From: an uncultured Collinsella sp.
GTDB taxonomy: Bacteria > Actinomycetota > Coriobacteriia > Coriobacteriales > Coriobacteriaceae
Direction: 5' to 3'
DNA: 45,774 nucleotides
Assembly: GCA_902490405.1 (NCBI GenBank)
Contig: CABUDS010000017.1
Location: forward strand, 1 to 45,774
Shown: piece after piece, positions 23,863-32,159 of the stretch
How positions within the stretch are numbered: position 1 is the stretch's first letter
Layout of the letters: every line of letters begins with the position of its first letter
Translations under genes and position numbers: made by a program
Notes under the pieces: generated by a model
Database searches by the model: none
What the model was told of the DNA's origin: nothing
What the model saw: only the letters and a program-made list of their open reading frames with translations

Positions 23863-26361
23863 CTAAACCAGCGGAGACCGATTGAAGCCCCAAGATGTCT
23901 CAAACGAGTCGAAATCACACCTGGACAGGCTGACGCATTCCTTACTAATGGAGGCAGCGCAAAGATCGTCAGAAGAAGCAACAGGCAGAGAATCAACCTC
24001 CCCAGCGTTAACGTTCAACGTTGGAGAAAGAATCGAGAGACACTCACATATGACTGATGAATTACAGAGAGCTAGAAGCACAAATGGATCAGCTTTCATT
24101 GGGAAATAGCTCATCCCAGCATGCTCAGAGAGACAGCCGGATACATATCGAAAAGAGGGTTCACCGCTCGTAACGCAAGTCCAAGAGACAGACGGTATGA
24201 ATTTAAAATCATCGTTGTAATCTTGACAATGACAACCAGACTCTCTTGAATTTTGCTTAACAGCTTTCCCGTTATCGCCCCATCTAACGACACTCTCTTG
24301 ATTTCCGGACCATTTTCGAAAGCCACCGCCTTTAGCACATGGGAACCATTCCTTTCCAGACGAAAAGGCTTCAAAACTATTTCTTGCATTCATGCAAATT
24401 GAAGACGCTTTGATCTCCCACCACAAGCGAATGAACTTATCGTTATCACCGGTGATAATGCCTTTGGATGTCTTTGCCACAGAGCATAACTTCCTCAAGG
24501 AACCAAAGGCACCGAGAAGGGCGTCGCTGGCCCAGTAGGCTATGGGGGTGCCGGGGATTTGTTTGAAGGTGTCGGCGTCGCGGCGGTAGAACCAGCCGCA
24601 GGCGGGGTTTTGGATGGCCTCGACCAGTTTGAGCCTCTTGGCCTCAGAGCCGTTGATATCAACAAGGCGCACGTAGGCGCCCTCGTATGCCGCGCGGCCG
24701 TTGTAGATGACGTCGGCGGTAACGTTGACGACCTCGCCGCCGATAGCATCAAACGCGCGAGGGCCCAGATGGGCCATGGAAACGATTGTCTTGTTGTCGA
24801 TAACCTTGGCGCGTATCTTCTCGAAGCTTCCCAGGAACATCCAGCTCTGCATGGTGACCATGGCCGCGTAGCCGCGGTCCTTGGCAAGGCTGAATCCGCG
24901 CTCGATAAAACACGTGCAAAGGTCGCTCTTCACGTCGGGATAGTTCTTCTTGACCCACTTGGACATGAAGGGGTTAAAGCTGCTGCTGCCCATATACGGA
25001 GGATTCGCCACGGTGCAGGTAAAACGACGGGACAGCTTCTCGCAGATGGCGGCAGCGTTTTCGAGCTTAGTTTTGGTAGCAGCGGCAAAAAGGTCGTCGG
25101 AACAGCTCGCGGCGGCAGCCTTGAGCTCGTCAATCTCGGCCTCTGAAGGATTGAGAAGCGAGCCGATCTCACCCAGATGACTCAGCTCCTCGGCGAGTTT
25201 CTTGTTGCCCGGCAGCTCGTCCTCCCCCAGTGGGATGCTCGAGAGCACGGTAACGTCGGCGCGCACGGCGCGCTTGAAAAAGCGACGGTCGTACTCGCGT
25301 GCGCACATGGCAAGCGCCAGCTCCGCAATCTGCGCCGCGCGGGAATCGATTTCCATACCCGAAAGGTTTTTGGTAAGAATAAGCTCGGGAATCTCGCACT
25401 CACGATAGCTCCGCTCCTTGTACATATGGAAGAGCAGCTCAAACGCATAGACCAAGATATGGCCCGAGCCACATGCGGGGTCGCAGAGCGTGATCTCCTC
25501 GGGGCCCGAGATGCGGATGAAGTCCTCGTGCGCAGCATCGGGCTCGATGTAATATTTCATGTGCTCGCGTAGAGAACTCCCCGGGTTGTTGAGCATCCAC
25601 AGACGGCCGAGCGAGTTCTCGACCATATAGCGCACAATCCACTCGGGCGTGAAGAGCTGCGTGGCGGGAGCGATGTCCGCCGCCGCTGCCTTGCGCTTGG
25701 ACTTGAAGAATTCGTCTTTAACGTCAGCGTTGTAGTACTGATACATCCAGCCCAGAACGGTCACGCCCTCGCGCCAGTCCTCGTCAGTGAGGACTGCGTT
25801 GAGTTTGCCCACCACGCCGTCGGCCATCATGAGCCCCTGGGGCAACAGCAGCTCCATGGCTCCGCCCACGCGTTCAAAGACGCCCGGTAGGCAATCGGCA
25901 AGCTCCTCGCACTGAGCAACAAACAGGTAGCGCCACAGCGGTTCATCCAAGCCCGCCATCTTGAGCTCGGCTATGCGATCGGTATCGACCGTCGCCATCT
26001 CCACGTCCAGTGCGTTCTCCACGGCCTCGCTGCCATGGCTGCCGTCCGCACGACTTAGTATGCGCATGCGGCTGGGAAGCCATCCGCGTGCATCCATGAA
26101 GCGAATGGCCACGATGCGGTTGAACCAGGTGTAGGCCGCACGGTCGCGCAGCGCCTCGTGACCCACCTCTGCCTGCATGCGCAGCAGTTCGTCGCGTTGC
26201 TCAATCTCAGCCGGACTTAGGGGCAGGCCGTTGACGGTCTCGGACCCAACGGGCGCGGGTGCAGGTTCGGTGATGCCATAGCGCACCATCTGCGCCTCCA
26301 CGCCTTTGATGAGCTCCGTACGGGCCCAGGTGCAGAAGCTCTTAAGAGCAGAATCGTTCAT
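23863..26361 (-). CDS. pglX: BREX adenine-specific methyltransferase PglX, N-terminal part
   Basis: 832 aa. The SAM-binding motif DPACGSG (residues 294-300) and the amino-methyltransferase motif NPPY (453-456) are intact, so it should methylate adenine in the BREX recognition site and mark self DNA. Residues ~600-832 are the recognition-like region and end in SRCDFDSFETSWGFNRSPLV, where intact family members continue for a further ~350 residues. The first ~600 codons are GC-rich like the neighbours; from about 24500 down to the stop the DNA is AT-rich, which suggests a swapped recognition region. Start ATG 26361 follows AGAAAGG. Confidence 0.92.
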   Translation of the reverse strand: MNDSALKSFCTWARTELIKGVEAQMVRYGITEPAPAPVGSETVNGLPLSPAEIEQRDELLRMQAEVGHEALRDRAAYTWFNRIVAIRFMDARGWLPSRMRILSRADGSHGSEAVENALDVEMATVDTDRIAELKMAGLDEPLWRYLFVAQCEELADCLPGVFERVGGAMELLLPQGLMMADGVVGKLNAVLTDEDWREGVTVLGWMYQYYNADVKDEFFKSKRKAAAADIAPATQLFTPEWIVRYMVENSLGRLWMLNNPGSSLREHMKYYIEPDAAHEDFIRISGPEEITLCDPACGSGHILVYAFELLFHMYKERSYRECEIPELILTKNLSGMEIDSRAAQIAELALAMCAREYDRRFFKRAVRADVTVLSSIPLGEDELPGNKKLAEELSHLGEIGSLLNPSEAEIDELKAAAASCSDDLFAAATKTKLENAAAICEKLSRRFTCTVANPPYMGSSSFNPFMSKWVKKNYPDVKSDLCTCFIERGFSLAKDRGYAAMVTMQSWMFLGSFEKIRAKVIDNKTIVSMAHLGPRAFDAIGGEVVNVTADVIYNGRAAYEGAYVRLVDINGSEAKRLKLVEAIQNPACGWFYRRDADTFKQIPGTPIAYWASDALLGAFGSLRKLCSVAKTSKGIITGDNDKFIRLWWEIKASSICMNARNSFEAFSSGKEWFPCAKGGGFRKWSGNQESVVRWGDNGKAVKQNSRESGCHCQDYNDDFKFIPSVSWTCVTSGEPSFRYVSGCLSEHAGMSYFPMKADPFVLLALCNSSVICECLSILSPTLNVNAGEVDSLPVASSDDLCAASISKECVSLSRCDFDSFETSWGFNRSPLV

Positions 26362-26427
26362 GGTTGATGAGCCTTTCTAAACGCCATAAGCCACCGGTGC
26401 GCGCTTTGGCACCGGTGGCTCCGCGGG

Positions 26428-29400
26428 TTAGTTGATACGGATCTCGTCGTTTGCAGCGAGCGCCTGCATAAGGCGGGAGCGCAGGTCGTCCACGTAGCGC
26501 TCCACGTCCCCTGCGGACAAGAGACGACTCGGCTTGGCCAGATCGGCGCGGCGCACAGTCTTGATCTTGCGCTGGGGCACGGGTGCAGGCGTGGGCGCTG
26601 ACGACGCAACGGCCTTGTTGGAGATCTTCTTGACCACCTCACCCGTACTCGTGACCTCGGTGGTGCGGCGCTCGTTGTCCATACGCATGCGGGCCGCATC
26701 CACAGCGTCGTACATCCCGTTGGTTGCTGCGCTGAGCCAGTTGGCCCAGTTAGTCGCGGCAACACTCAGCTCGTTGAGGCTTTGAGCACTGTGGGCACGG
26801 TTTTTGAACGACTCGTATTTGGCGCCGGCGTCTGCTATGGCATCCTTGGCTTGATTGACAAAGCCCTTTTGACTCTCAGCCTGTGCCTGCAGGTCTTGCA
26901 GATCGCTCTCGATTCGGCACAAAAACTCATTGCGGCGGATGCCCAGCAGCTTTTTCATGTCGTCCTCGACGGGATCCATAAGCGGCTGCAGGTCTTTAAT
27001 GCGGCCGTAGGGCTTGGGATCTTTGAGAACCTCACGCACCTTTGCCACATTCTCAACCGCGCTGGGAATGTCATCGGAGGCATACTCGATACCCTCGGTG
27101 CGGCTCAAGAAATCCTTGGCGTGGTCAAACGCTGTTCGCTGGTTGGACTCGAAGAACTCAACCACCTTATCAAAGTCTTCCTTGGCATCGAGCAAGCGGT
27201 CCTCATGCTTGGTGAACGTGGTCAAGAACGCCTCGGCCTCGTTCTGGTCCTTAAGGACGTCGGCCACCTCCGAGCGCATCTTCTCGCACTCGTCCTCACC
27301 GGGATACGGGTAGGCCGGCTTGATGCCCGTGTAGTAGTCGCGTGCCATGGCGAGGCACGCCTCGCGCAAGCCCTCAAGGCGCTCCTTGAGCTCGGCCACG
27401 AGCTTATCCTCGTTGGAGGGCACGGTCTTGAGATCAAACAGATCACGCATGAGCTCTCCCGTGGCGCGCAGCAACCGGTCGCTCATGCGCACGCGCAAGC
27501 GCACCTGGGCCTTATCGGCATCCTTGCGCAGGAGCGCCACCATGCGGCTATCGTTAGCTTGAACCGTCTGGCCGCCAAACAGCACCTGCGCGCGCTGCTC
27601 CACCACAAGCTGCGCCACCACATTTGCGATGTCGACCTCGCGCCAGCCAAAGGGCCTTTGCTGGTACTGGCGCTGGATATCGCCCATAGCGGTATCCAGA
27701 TGGCGCTGGTGCTGCACTTTGAGGTAGTCCTCGACCTCCTTGAGCGCACGCGTGTTACCCGCGTTCATGCCAGCGAGCCCCGCTTGAACGTTGCCCGCCA
27801 GAGTGGAGCGGATATCGGAATCGCTCGTGACCGGCGCGCCGATATAGCCGGCCTTTTCAAAGACCACATCGCACAGCTGCGCCAGCACCCGCTCAAAGAC
27901 CTGGGCGGGTTTGGCAGCACGGATCTCAATCATGCGCCCGTTGACGGCGCATCGTGCATGGAGCACCGCCTCAGCCAAAAGGGCGTCAGCCTCTTTCTCG
28001 TTAAAGTCCTTCTCGCGCATTTTGGCCTCGACGATCTGGCGGGTACTCGGCGGTAGCTCCTGCAGGTTGCGCGTCTGGGCGTACATGCGAATCTTAGCGG
28101 CGTTGACGAGTGGGGCCCAATAATCCACCTCGTCGCTCAAGGCCACGATGGCCTTATCCACGGATTTCAATGCCAGCTCGGCATCGTCCGCACGGCCCAG
28201 ATCGCTGGCCATGGTCACCACGGAAAGTGCCATGCCGCCCATGTTGGATCCATGAATCGAGCCATCCACGTAGCGGTCAAAGGGGAAGTCGTTGGTCCCG
28301 CGGTTGAGTTTGCGCGCAGTGTAGATGCTTTCGAACAGGCGCTTCTTGATGTACTCAATCACCTTCGCGTTGTCGATCGGGGTGCGTGCGATCTCCTGCG
28401 CTATCTCCTGCTCCTCGTCGGTGAGGAAGCTATAGGTATCGCCCTGGCGTGCCACGTAGCTCTCGCGCTCCAAGCGGGCAAGAGATTCCTTGACGCGGTC
28501 CTTAAGGGCGCGCTTGTCCACGTCCAGGCTATCGATCATAAGGATGGAGATGTTCTCGACCGTGGCCTTGACGTAGCCGATGTAGCGGATCAAGTGCAGG
28601 AGCTTAAGCACCTGAACGTCGTAGGGTTCAAGGCCCTCCGCGTTCTCGGCCGCACGGACCGCGCGGTCGACCACCAGGCTGATGCCGTGCTCAAGATCTT
28701 TGGAGATAGTGTCGAAGAAGCGCCAGAACGGCACGAGCGCACCGGTCTGGTCATGCTGGATGACCTGAGCGCTCTCCTGGAATGCGCTCAGCATGGAGCG
28801 CTCGCCCGTGGACATGTGCTTGGCCTTAACACCATGCTTGCGTACCTCGGTCATCACGTCGGGCAGGAGCTTAAACTGATAGCCCACAAACGGGTAGCTG
28901 GCGACAAACTCCTTGGAGTTGGCGAAGCCGGCAAGGTCGGAGCGCGAGCCACCCTCAAAGGTAAAGTTGTTTTTGAGCGCGGCGGCGTCTTGCTCGTAGA
29001 CCTGTGCAAGCATATCGGCCGCCGGCGCGGTCTTCTCGAGCACGCGGCGCTGGATGACCTCGTCCACGCTAGAGCTGGAGAGCGAAAGGCGGGTATTGAA
29101 GCGGCCTTGGATCTTTGAAAAGTCGTTGCCCACGGGCAGGCTCAGGTTGTCGATGGCCTCCTGGCTCGTGACCATCACCCACACGCGGCCACCGCAGGCG
29201 GCACCCAGCTCCTCGACGATGGTCTGAAGGCTCAGCATAAGGCTTGGGTCCTGGTCGTTTGTAATAAACTGACCCACCTCGTCGACCATAAAGAGCAAAC
29301 GGAAGTTGCCGCCGTGGGCCGCTGCCTGAGCGTCCACGTAGTCCTTGACCTTTTTGGCAAAGACATCAGGGGCCAAAACCTCGTCCTCAGAACCCTCGAG

Positions 29401-30090
29401 CCAGTTCCATGCGGCCTTTTCGCTCATGCCGAGCACGCTCTGCAGCACCTCGACGACGTCGTCCTCAAAGTAGCTGTAGGTGTCGCGGGTCTGGAGCCAG
29501 GACTCGCCGTTGACGCGCTCAAAGGCCTCGCGGAACTCCTGGGTCTTGCCCAGGGAATCGATGTGGTCCTCGAGCTTTGCAAGCTTTAGGTCCTCACCGT
29601 AGAAGCCGCGCGCCTCGTAGAACATGCGCTCAAAGCCGCGAAGCAGCGCCGTGGGAGCCGTATCACCCTGCTTCCACTGGCCCGCCTTGCTATCGATGTT
29701 AAAGAGGATGGCCTGCGTGGGCACCGAGCAGGCGCGCTCCATGGCAGCCGCGACCATGGGGTCGACGATTTTGCCGTCAAAGTAGCGGATGGCGCTCTTA
29801 CCACCGATCTGGCGATTCTCGAGCAGGTAGCTCAGCATCTTGAGGAAGTGCGATTTACCGGAACCGAAGAAGCCACTGATCCACACGCCGATCTTGTCGG
29901 TGGGCACATCAATGGCATCACCGTATGCCTTGAAGAACGTGGCAAGGTGCCCTTGCAGCTCGCGCGTCACCACGTACTCGTCAAGCTCCTGACGGATGGA
30001 CCCATCTTTTGAATCCTGGACCTTGACCACGCCGTTGATGGAGCGGTTAATGTCTTTTGCAAAGAGGTCGCGAATGATCGTGTTGTCCAT
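26428..30090 (-). CDS. brxC: BREX P-loop ATPase BrxC
   Basis: Very large (1220 aa) cytoplasmic BREX core protein. A Walker A SGFFGSGKSHFLKML lies near residues 72-86, and a later LLFMVDEVGQFI is the Walker B-like segment. Central and C-terminal parts are mostly helical with predicted coiled coils. The length is normal for BrxC. It is needed for both methylation and phage exclusion in characterised BREX systems; its exact role is open. ATG 30090 has AAAGGAG at good spacing. Lies between brxB (78-bp gap) and pglX (66-bp gap). Confidence 0.96.
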   Translation of the reverse strand: MDNTIIRDLFAKDINRSINGVVKVQDSKDGSIRQELDEYVVTRELQGHLATFFKAYGDAIDVPTDKIGVWISGFFGSGKSHFLKMLSYLLENRQIGGKSAIRYFDGKIVDPMVAAAMERACSVPTQAILFNIDSKAGQWKQGDTAPTALLRGFERMFYEARGFYGEDLKLAKLEDHIDSLGKTQEFREAFERVNGESWLQTRDTYSYFEDDVVEVLQSVLGMSEKAAWNWLEGSEDEVLAPDVFAKKVKDYVDAQAAAHGGNFRLLFMVDEVGQFITNDQDPSLMLSLQTIVEELGAACGGRVWVMVTSQEAIDNLSLPVGNDFSKIQGRFNTRLSLSSSSVDEVIQRRVLEKTAPAADMLAQVYEQDAAALKNNFTFEGGSRSDLAGFANSKEFVASYPFVGYQFKLLPDVMTEVRKHGVKAKHMSTGERSMLSAFQESAQVIQHDQTGALVPFWRFFDTISKDLEHGISLVVDRAVRAAENAEGLEPYDVQVLKLLHLIRYIGYVKATVENISILMIDSLDVDKRALKDRVKESLARLERESYVARQGDTYSFLTDEEQEIAQEIARTPIDNAKVIEYIKKRLFESIYTARKLNRGTNDFPFDRYVDGSIHGSNMGGMALSVVTMASDLGRADDAELALKSVDKAIVALSDEVDYWAPLVNAAKIRMYAQTRNLQELPPSTRQIVEAKMREKDFNEKEADALLAEAVLHARCAVNGRMIEIRAAKPAQVFERVLAQLCDVVFEKAGYIGAPVTSDSDIRSTLAGNVQAGLAGMNAGNTRALKEVEDYLKVQHQRHLDTAMGDIQRQYQQRPFGWREVDIANVVAQLVVEQRAQVLFGGQTVQANDSRMVALLRKDADKAQVRLRVRMSDRLLRATGELMRDLFDLKTVPSNEDKLVAELKERLEGLREACLAMARDYYTGIKPAYPYPGEDECEKMRSEVADVLKDQNEAEAFLTTFTKHEDRLLDAKEDFDKVVEFFESNQRTAFDHAKDFLSRTEGIEYASDDIPSAVENVAKVREVLKDPKPYGRIKDLQPLMDPVEDDMKKLLGIRRNEFLCRIESDLQDLQAQAESQKGFVNQAKDAIADAGAKYESFKNRAHSAQSLNELSVAATNWANWLSAATNGMYDAVDAARMRMDNERRTTEVTSTGEVVKKISNKAVASSAPTPAPVPQRKIKTVRRADLAKPSRLLSAGDVERYVDDLRSRLMQALAANDEIRIN

Positions 30091-30168
30091 GGGTGCTCCT
30101 TTGGGTTTGGGAACGTTATGGCAAAGGGTTGTTACCGGCGGCGGGGCCTTGTCTGCGGGAAGCCGTGC

Positions 30169-30861
30169 TTACGAGATATCGATGGCGCGGTAGTAGTTAT
30201 CGGCCGGCAGACGGTTAAAGAGCTGGAAAGAAGAGCCGTTGAAGCTGCCCGGATAGGCAGCGACCACAGGCACCTCATCAAAATCCGCAAGCATGCAGTG
30301 GAGAAGCGTGTGCATGCGAAAGAATGGGAAGACCTCGCCCGCGCCGGTGAGGAGAATGACGTCTCTGGGCGCGAACGGCTCGGTCTGCTCAAGGATGTAC
30401 GCGGCAACTTTCTCGGGCGAGGCGAACTTGGCCACGTCCTCGAGCACGCGCTGGGTACCGCGGCGCTCCTCTTGGCGCTGGATAGCCTTGAGGACCCGGC
30501 GCTTTTCGAGAATTGCCAGCACGGCGTCGTAAAGGTTCACGACCTTGAGCGTGCATGGAAGCTTGTCGGCCTCGGCATCGCGTGAAAGGGTGTCAAATAA
30601 TGCACGCGCCTCAAACTCCAGCGCGGGGTCATAGCAAAAAGTGTGGAAGCCGATCTCATTGCCTATGCCCTTGTTGGCCAAAAAGTCCTCGCTGCACAGG
30701 CACTCGCGCAGAAGCTGCGCACGGCGCTCAAATTCCTGACAGGCACGCTCGGAGCGGGCATGCGCCGCCACGACGCTCTTGCGGGAATGGATGCCGATAT
30801 TGGTGGTGAGATCGGTCGCCGGGGTGATAACAGGGTCGACGGCGCTTTTGACGGGAGCCAC
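30169..30861 (-). CDS. brxB: BREX protein BrxB (DUF1788)
   Basis: A 230-aa protein matching the DUF1788/BrxB family: an N-terminal basic region, VVNLYDAVLAILEK, RDVILLTGAGEVFPFFRMHTLL, and the C-terminal Tyr-rich NYYRAI. Its biochemical role is unknown, but it is a core BREX type 1 component. GTG 30861 starts one base after the brxA stop codon, so translation is probably coupled. There is no independent ribosome site in front of it other than inside brxA. Confidence 0.92.
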   Translation of the reverse strand: MAPVKSAVDPVITPATDLTTNIGIHSRKSVVAAHARSERACQEFERRAQLLRECLCSEDFLANKGIGNEIGFHTFCYDPALEFEARALFDTLSRDAEADKLPCTLKVVNLYDAVLAILEKRRVLKAIQRQEERRGTQRVLEDVAKFASPEKVAAYILEQTEPFAPRDVILLTGAGEVFPFFRMHTLLHCMLADFDEVPVVAAYPGSFNGSSFQLFNRLPADNYYRAIDIS

Positions 30862-30862
30862 G

Positions 30863-31513
30863 CTACATCACCGCCCTGCCGGTAAGGGCCGCGATAAGCG
30901 ACTGCTCGCCCAGCTGAACCAAGGCTCGCTCGACATCGGAATCGAGGAAGAGTGGTGACAGGCGCTCGGACTCCGGGCCCTGGCCCTCGCCGATTAGGCC
31001 GGCATGGCGGAGCGTCTGGCGGAGCGAGCCCTTAATGCGCTTGACCGTGGCCTCGGTCCAGCGGGCCGCGTCCGGATACTCCGTGGTAAAGCGTGTCATA
31101 AAGGCGTTGAGGTCAACCGCCGTGAAGGCATAATCGAAGTTTTGCAGGCGCTCCCCCACCTCGACGAGCACGAGCTCGCGCACGATGTCGTAGCGGCAGA
31201 TCATGCTGTAGAAGATGGCCTGATCCGTCTGCGTGGGGGTGCCGGATGCTATGAGGCCGGTTAGGGATAACGCAGCCTCGACGGCGGTATTGGGGTCGAT
31301 GCCGCGCGCGGCGCATGCGGCGTCCGTGGGCACCATGGCGTCGAGGCGTCGAAGGCACACGGTTGCGCGGTTGGCGACCATGCGCTCCGTGGGATATTGA
31401 AAGAGGTTCTCGCTCTTTACGCGTACAATGACCTGCTCGTCGCTTGCGCCCTGCATACGCAGGGCAGCGACGATGCGCATCTCATGCGGGAGGAATTGCT
31501 CGCGGGTGAGCAC
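30863..31513 (-). CDS. brxA: BREX protein BrxA (DUF1819), start within a G10 tract
   Basis: A 216-aa member of the DUF1819/BrxA family (a NusB-like inner-membrane-protein-type fold name appears in databases), first gene of BREX type 1. Segments such as EMRIVAALRMQGASDEQVIV, FYSMICRYDIVREL and TVKRIKGSLRQTLRHAGLI fit the family. The reading frame opens at GTG 31513, whose first G is the last base of a run of ten G. The run itself is the only Shine-Dalgarno-like sequence and is too close to the codon. An in-frame TAA lies 27 bp upstream, so no earlier start exists with ten G. A start at the ATG of EMRIV, 11 codons in, is an alternative. Confidence 0.88.
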   Translation of the reverse strand: MLTREQFLPHEMRIVAALRMQGASDEQVIVRVKSENLFQYPTERMVANRATVCLRRLDAMVPTDAACAARGIDPNTAVEAALSLTGLIASGTPTQTDQAIFYSMICRYDIVRELVLVEVGERLQNFDYAFTAVDLNAFMTRFTTEYPDAARWTEATVKRIKGSLRQTLRHAGLIGEGQGPESERLSPLFLDSDVERALVQLGEQSLIAALTGRAVM

Positions 31514-31522
31514 CCCCCCCCC
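31513..31522 (-). repeat. G10 homopolymer at the brxA start
   Basis: Ten C on the plus strand, ten G on the coding strand, ending in the brxA GTG. Tracts of this length are prone to slip during replication. With 11 or 8 G, an upstream GTG (in gtgtactgtggatgtaac) would come into frame with brxA. It is the longest homopolymer I noticed in the window. Confidence 0.75.
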
Positions 31523-31814
31523 GAACGCTTTTTGTGGTTACATCCACAGTACACGCTCCAAGGGTGTCAAAGGCTGTCACAAGTGCGCCGCAACCCGGCA
31601 GGCAGGCGCGGCGCATATGACAATAATCATACCTGTTGGTAAAAAAGTTACCACGCCCAGAGTGTCAAATGTTGAGCAACAAAATTAAATCCGGTTAACG
31701 GTCATTTTCGCAGCTCAGAAGCTTTGACGAGGTCGCCCCAAATCACACTTGCCAGACAACCGCGCTTACGAATGCAGGCACGCACACGTCCAACGCCATC
31801 CTCCGCTATATTCA
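31523..31814. promoter_or_regulatory. Gene-free region upstream of brxA with a dyad
   Basis: No gene seen. It must contain the promoter of the BREX operon. On the minus strand there are TTGACA hexamers at 31668-31663 and 31570-31565, neither with a good -10 at the right distance, and a TATGAT at 31631-31626. A dyad TGGTAA-N5-TTACCA (31637-31653) lies in this stretch and could be a regulator site. No BrxR-like gene is adjacent. Confidence 0.35.
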
Positions 31815-31842
31815 ACATAGAGTTATATATATGCTTCTATGT
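31815..31842 (+). promoter_or_regulatory. Dyad over the promoter of the small antitoxin-like gene
   Basis: ACATAGA (31815-31821) and TCTATGT (31836-31842) are perfect 7-bp arms around an AT-rich centre with TATATAT, which could be the -10 box. The position fits self-repression, as is usual for Phd-type antitoxins. Confidence 0.5.
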
Positions 31843-31854
31843 ATGGAGTTTCGC

Positions 31855-32028
31855 ATGCCTGTCGTAAAGCCTATTTCTGATCAGACGCGCGCACTAACCA
31901 CCATTCAGGAACACGAAGATCACATTCAACGTGCCATCACGCGTGGCTACGACGACCTCGCTAACGGCCGCGTGCGTCCTTGGACACAGGCAAAGGCCGA
32001 GGCGGATCGGATGCGAGCCTCGAGATGA
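31855..32028 (+). CDS. Phd/YefM-like antitoxin, short and without visible toxin
   Basis: 57 aa. The N-terminus MPVVKPISDQTR resembles the start of Phd/YefM antitoxins, and the C-terminal RGYDDLANGRVRPWTQAKAE resembles the toxin-binding tail. The middle of the usual ~80-aa protein is missing. ATG 31855 is 8 nt after GGAG; an earlier ATG at 31831 has no ribosome site. The next gene is serC, so no toxin partner follows. It is either a decayed antitoxin or a stand-alone regulator. It marks the edge between BREX and the chromosomal backbone. Confidence 0.6.
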   Translation: MPVVKPISDQTRALTTIQEHEDHIQRAITRGYDDLANGRVRPWTQAKAEADRMRASR

Positions 32029-32159
32029 TCCCTCCCCCATGTAACCATCCTGTAAATCATAGCGGCGCACTCGAGTTTTACCGTGACGCGGTCGCGCCTG
32101 GCGCTCCACTGTGCTAAAGTATCCCGAACGTTCAAACGACTACGAAGGGGACCTAGAAG

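Noticed and set aside
31815..31842. Attachment site or recombination site of the BREX island
   Set aside because: The dyad has no second copy at the other end that I could find and is better explained as an operator of the small gene.
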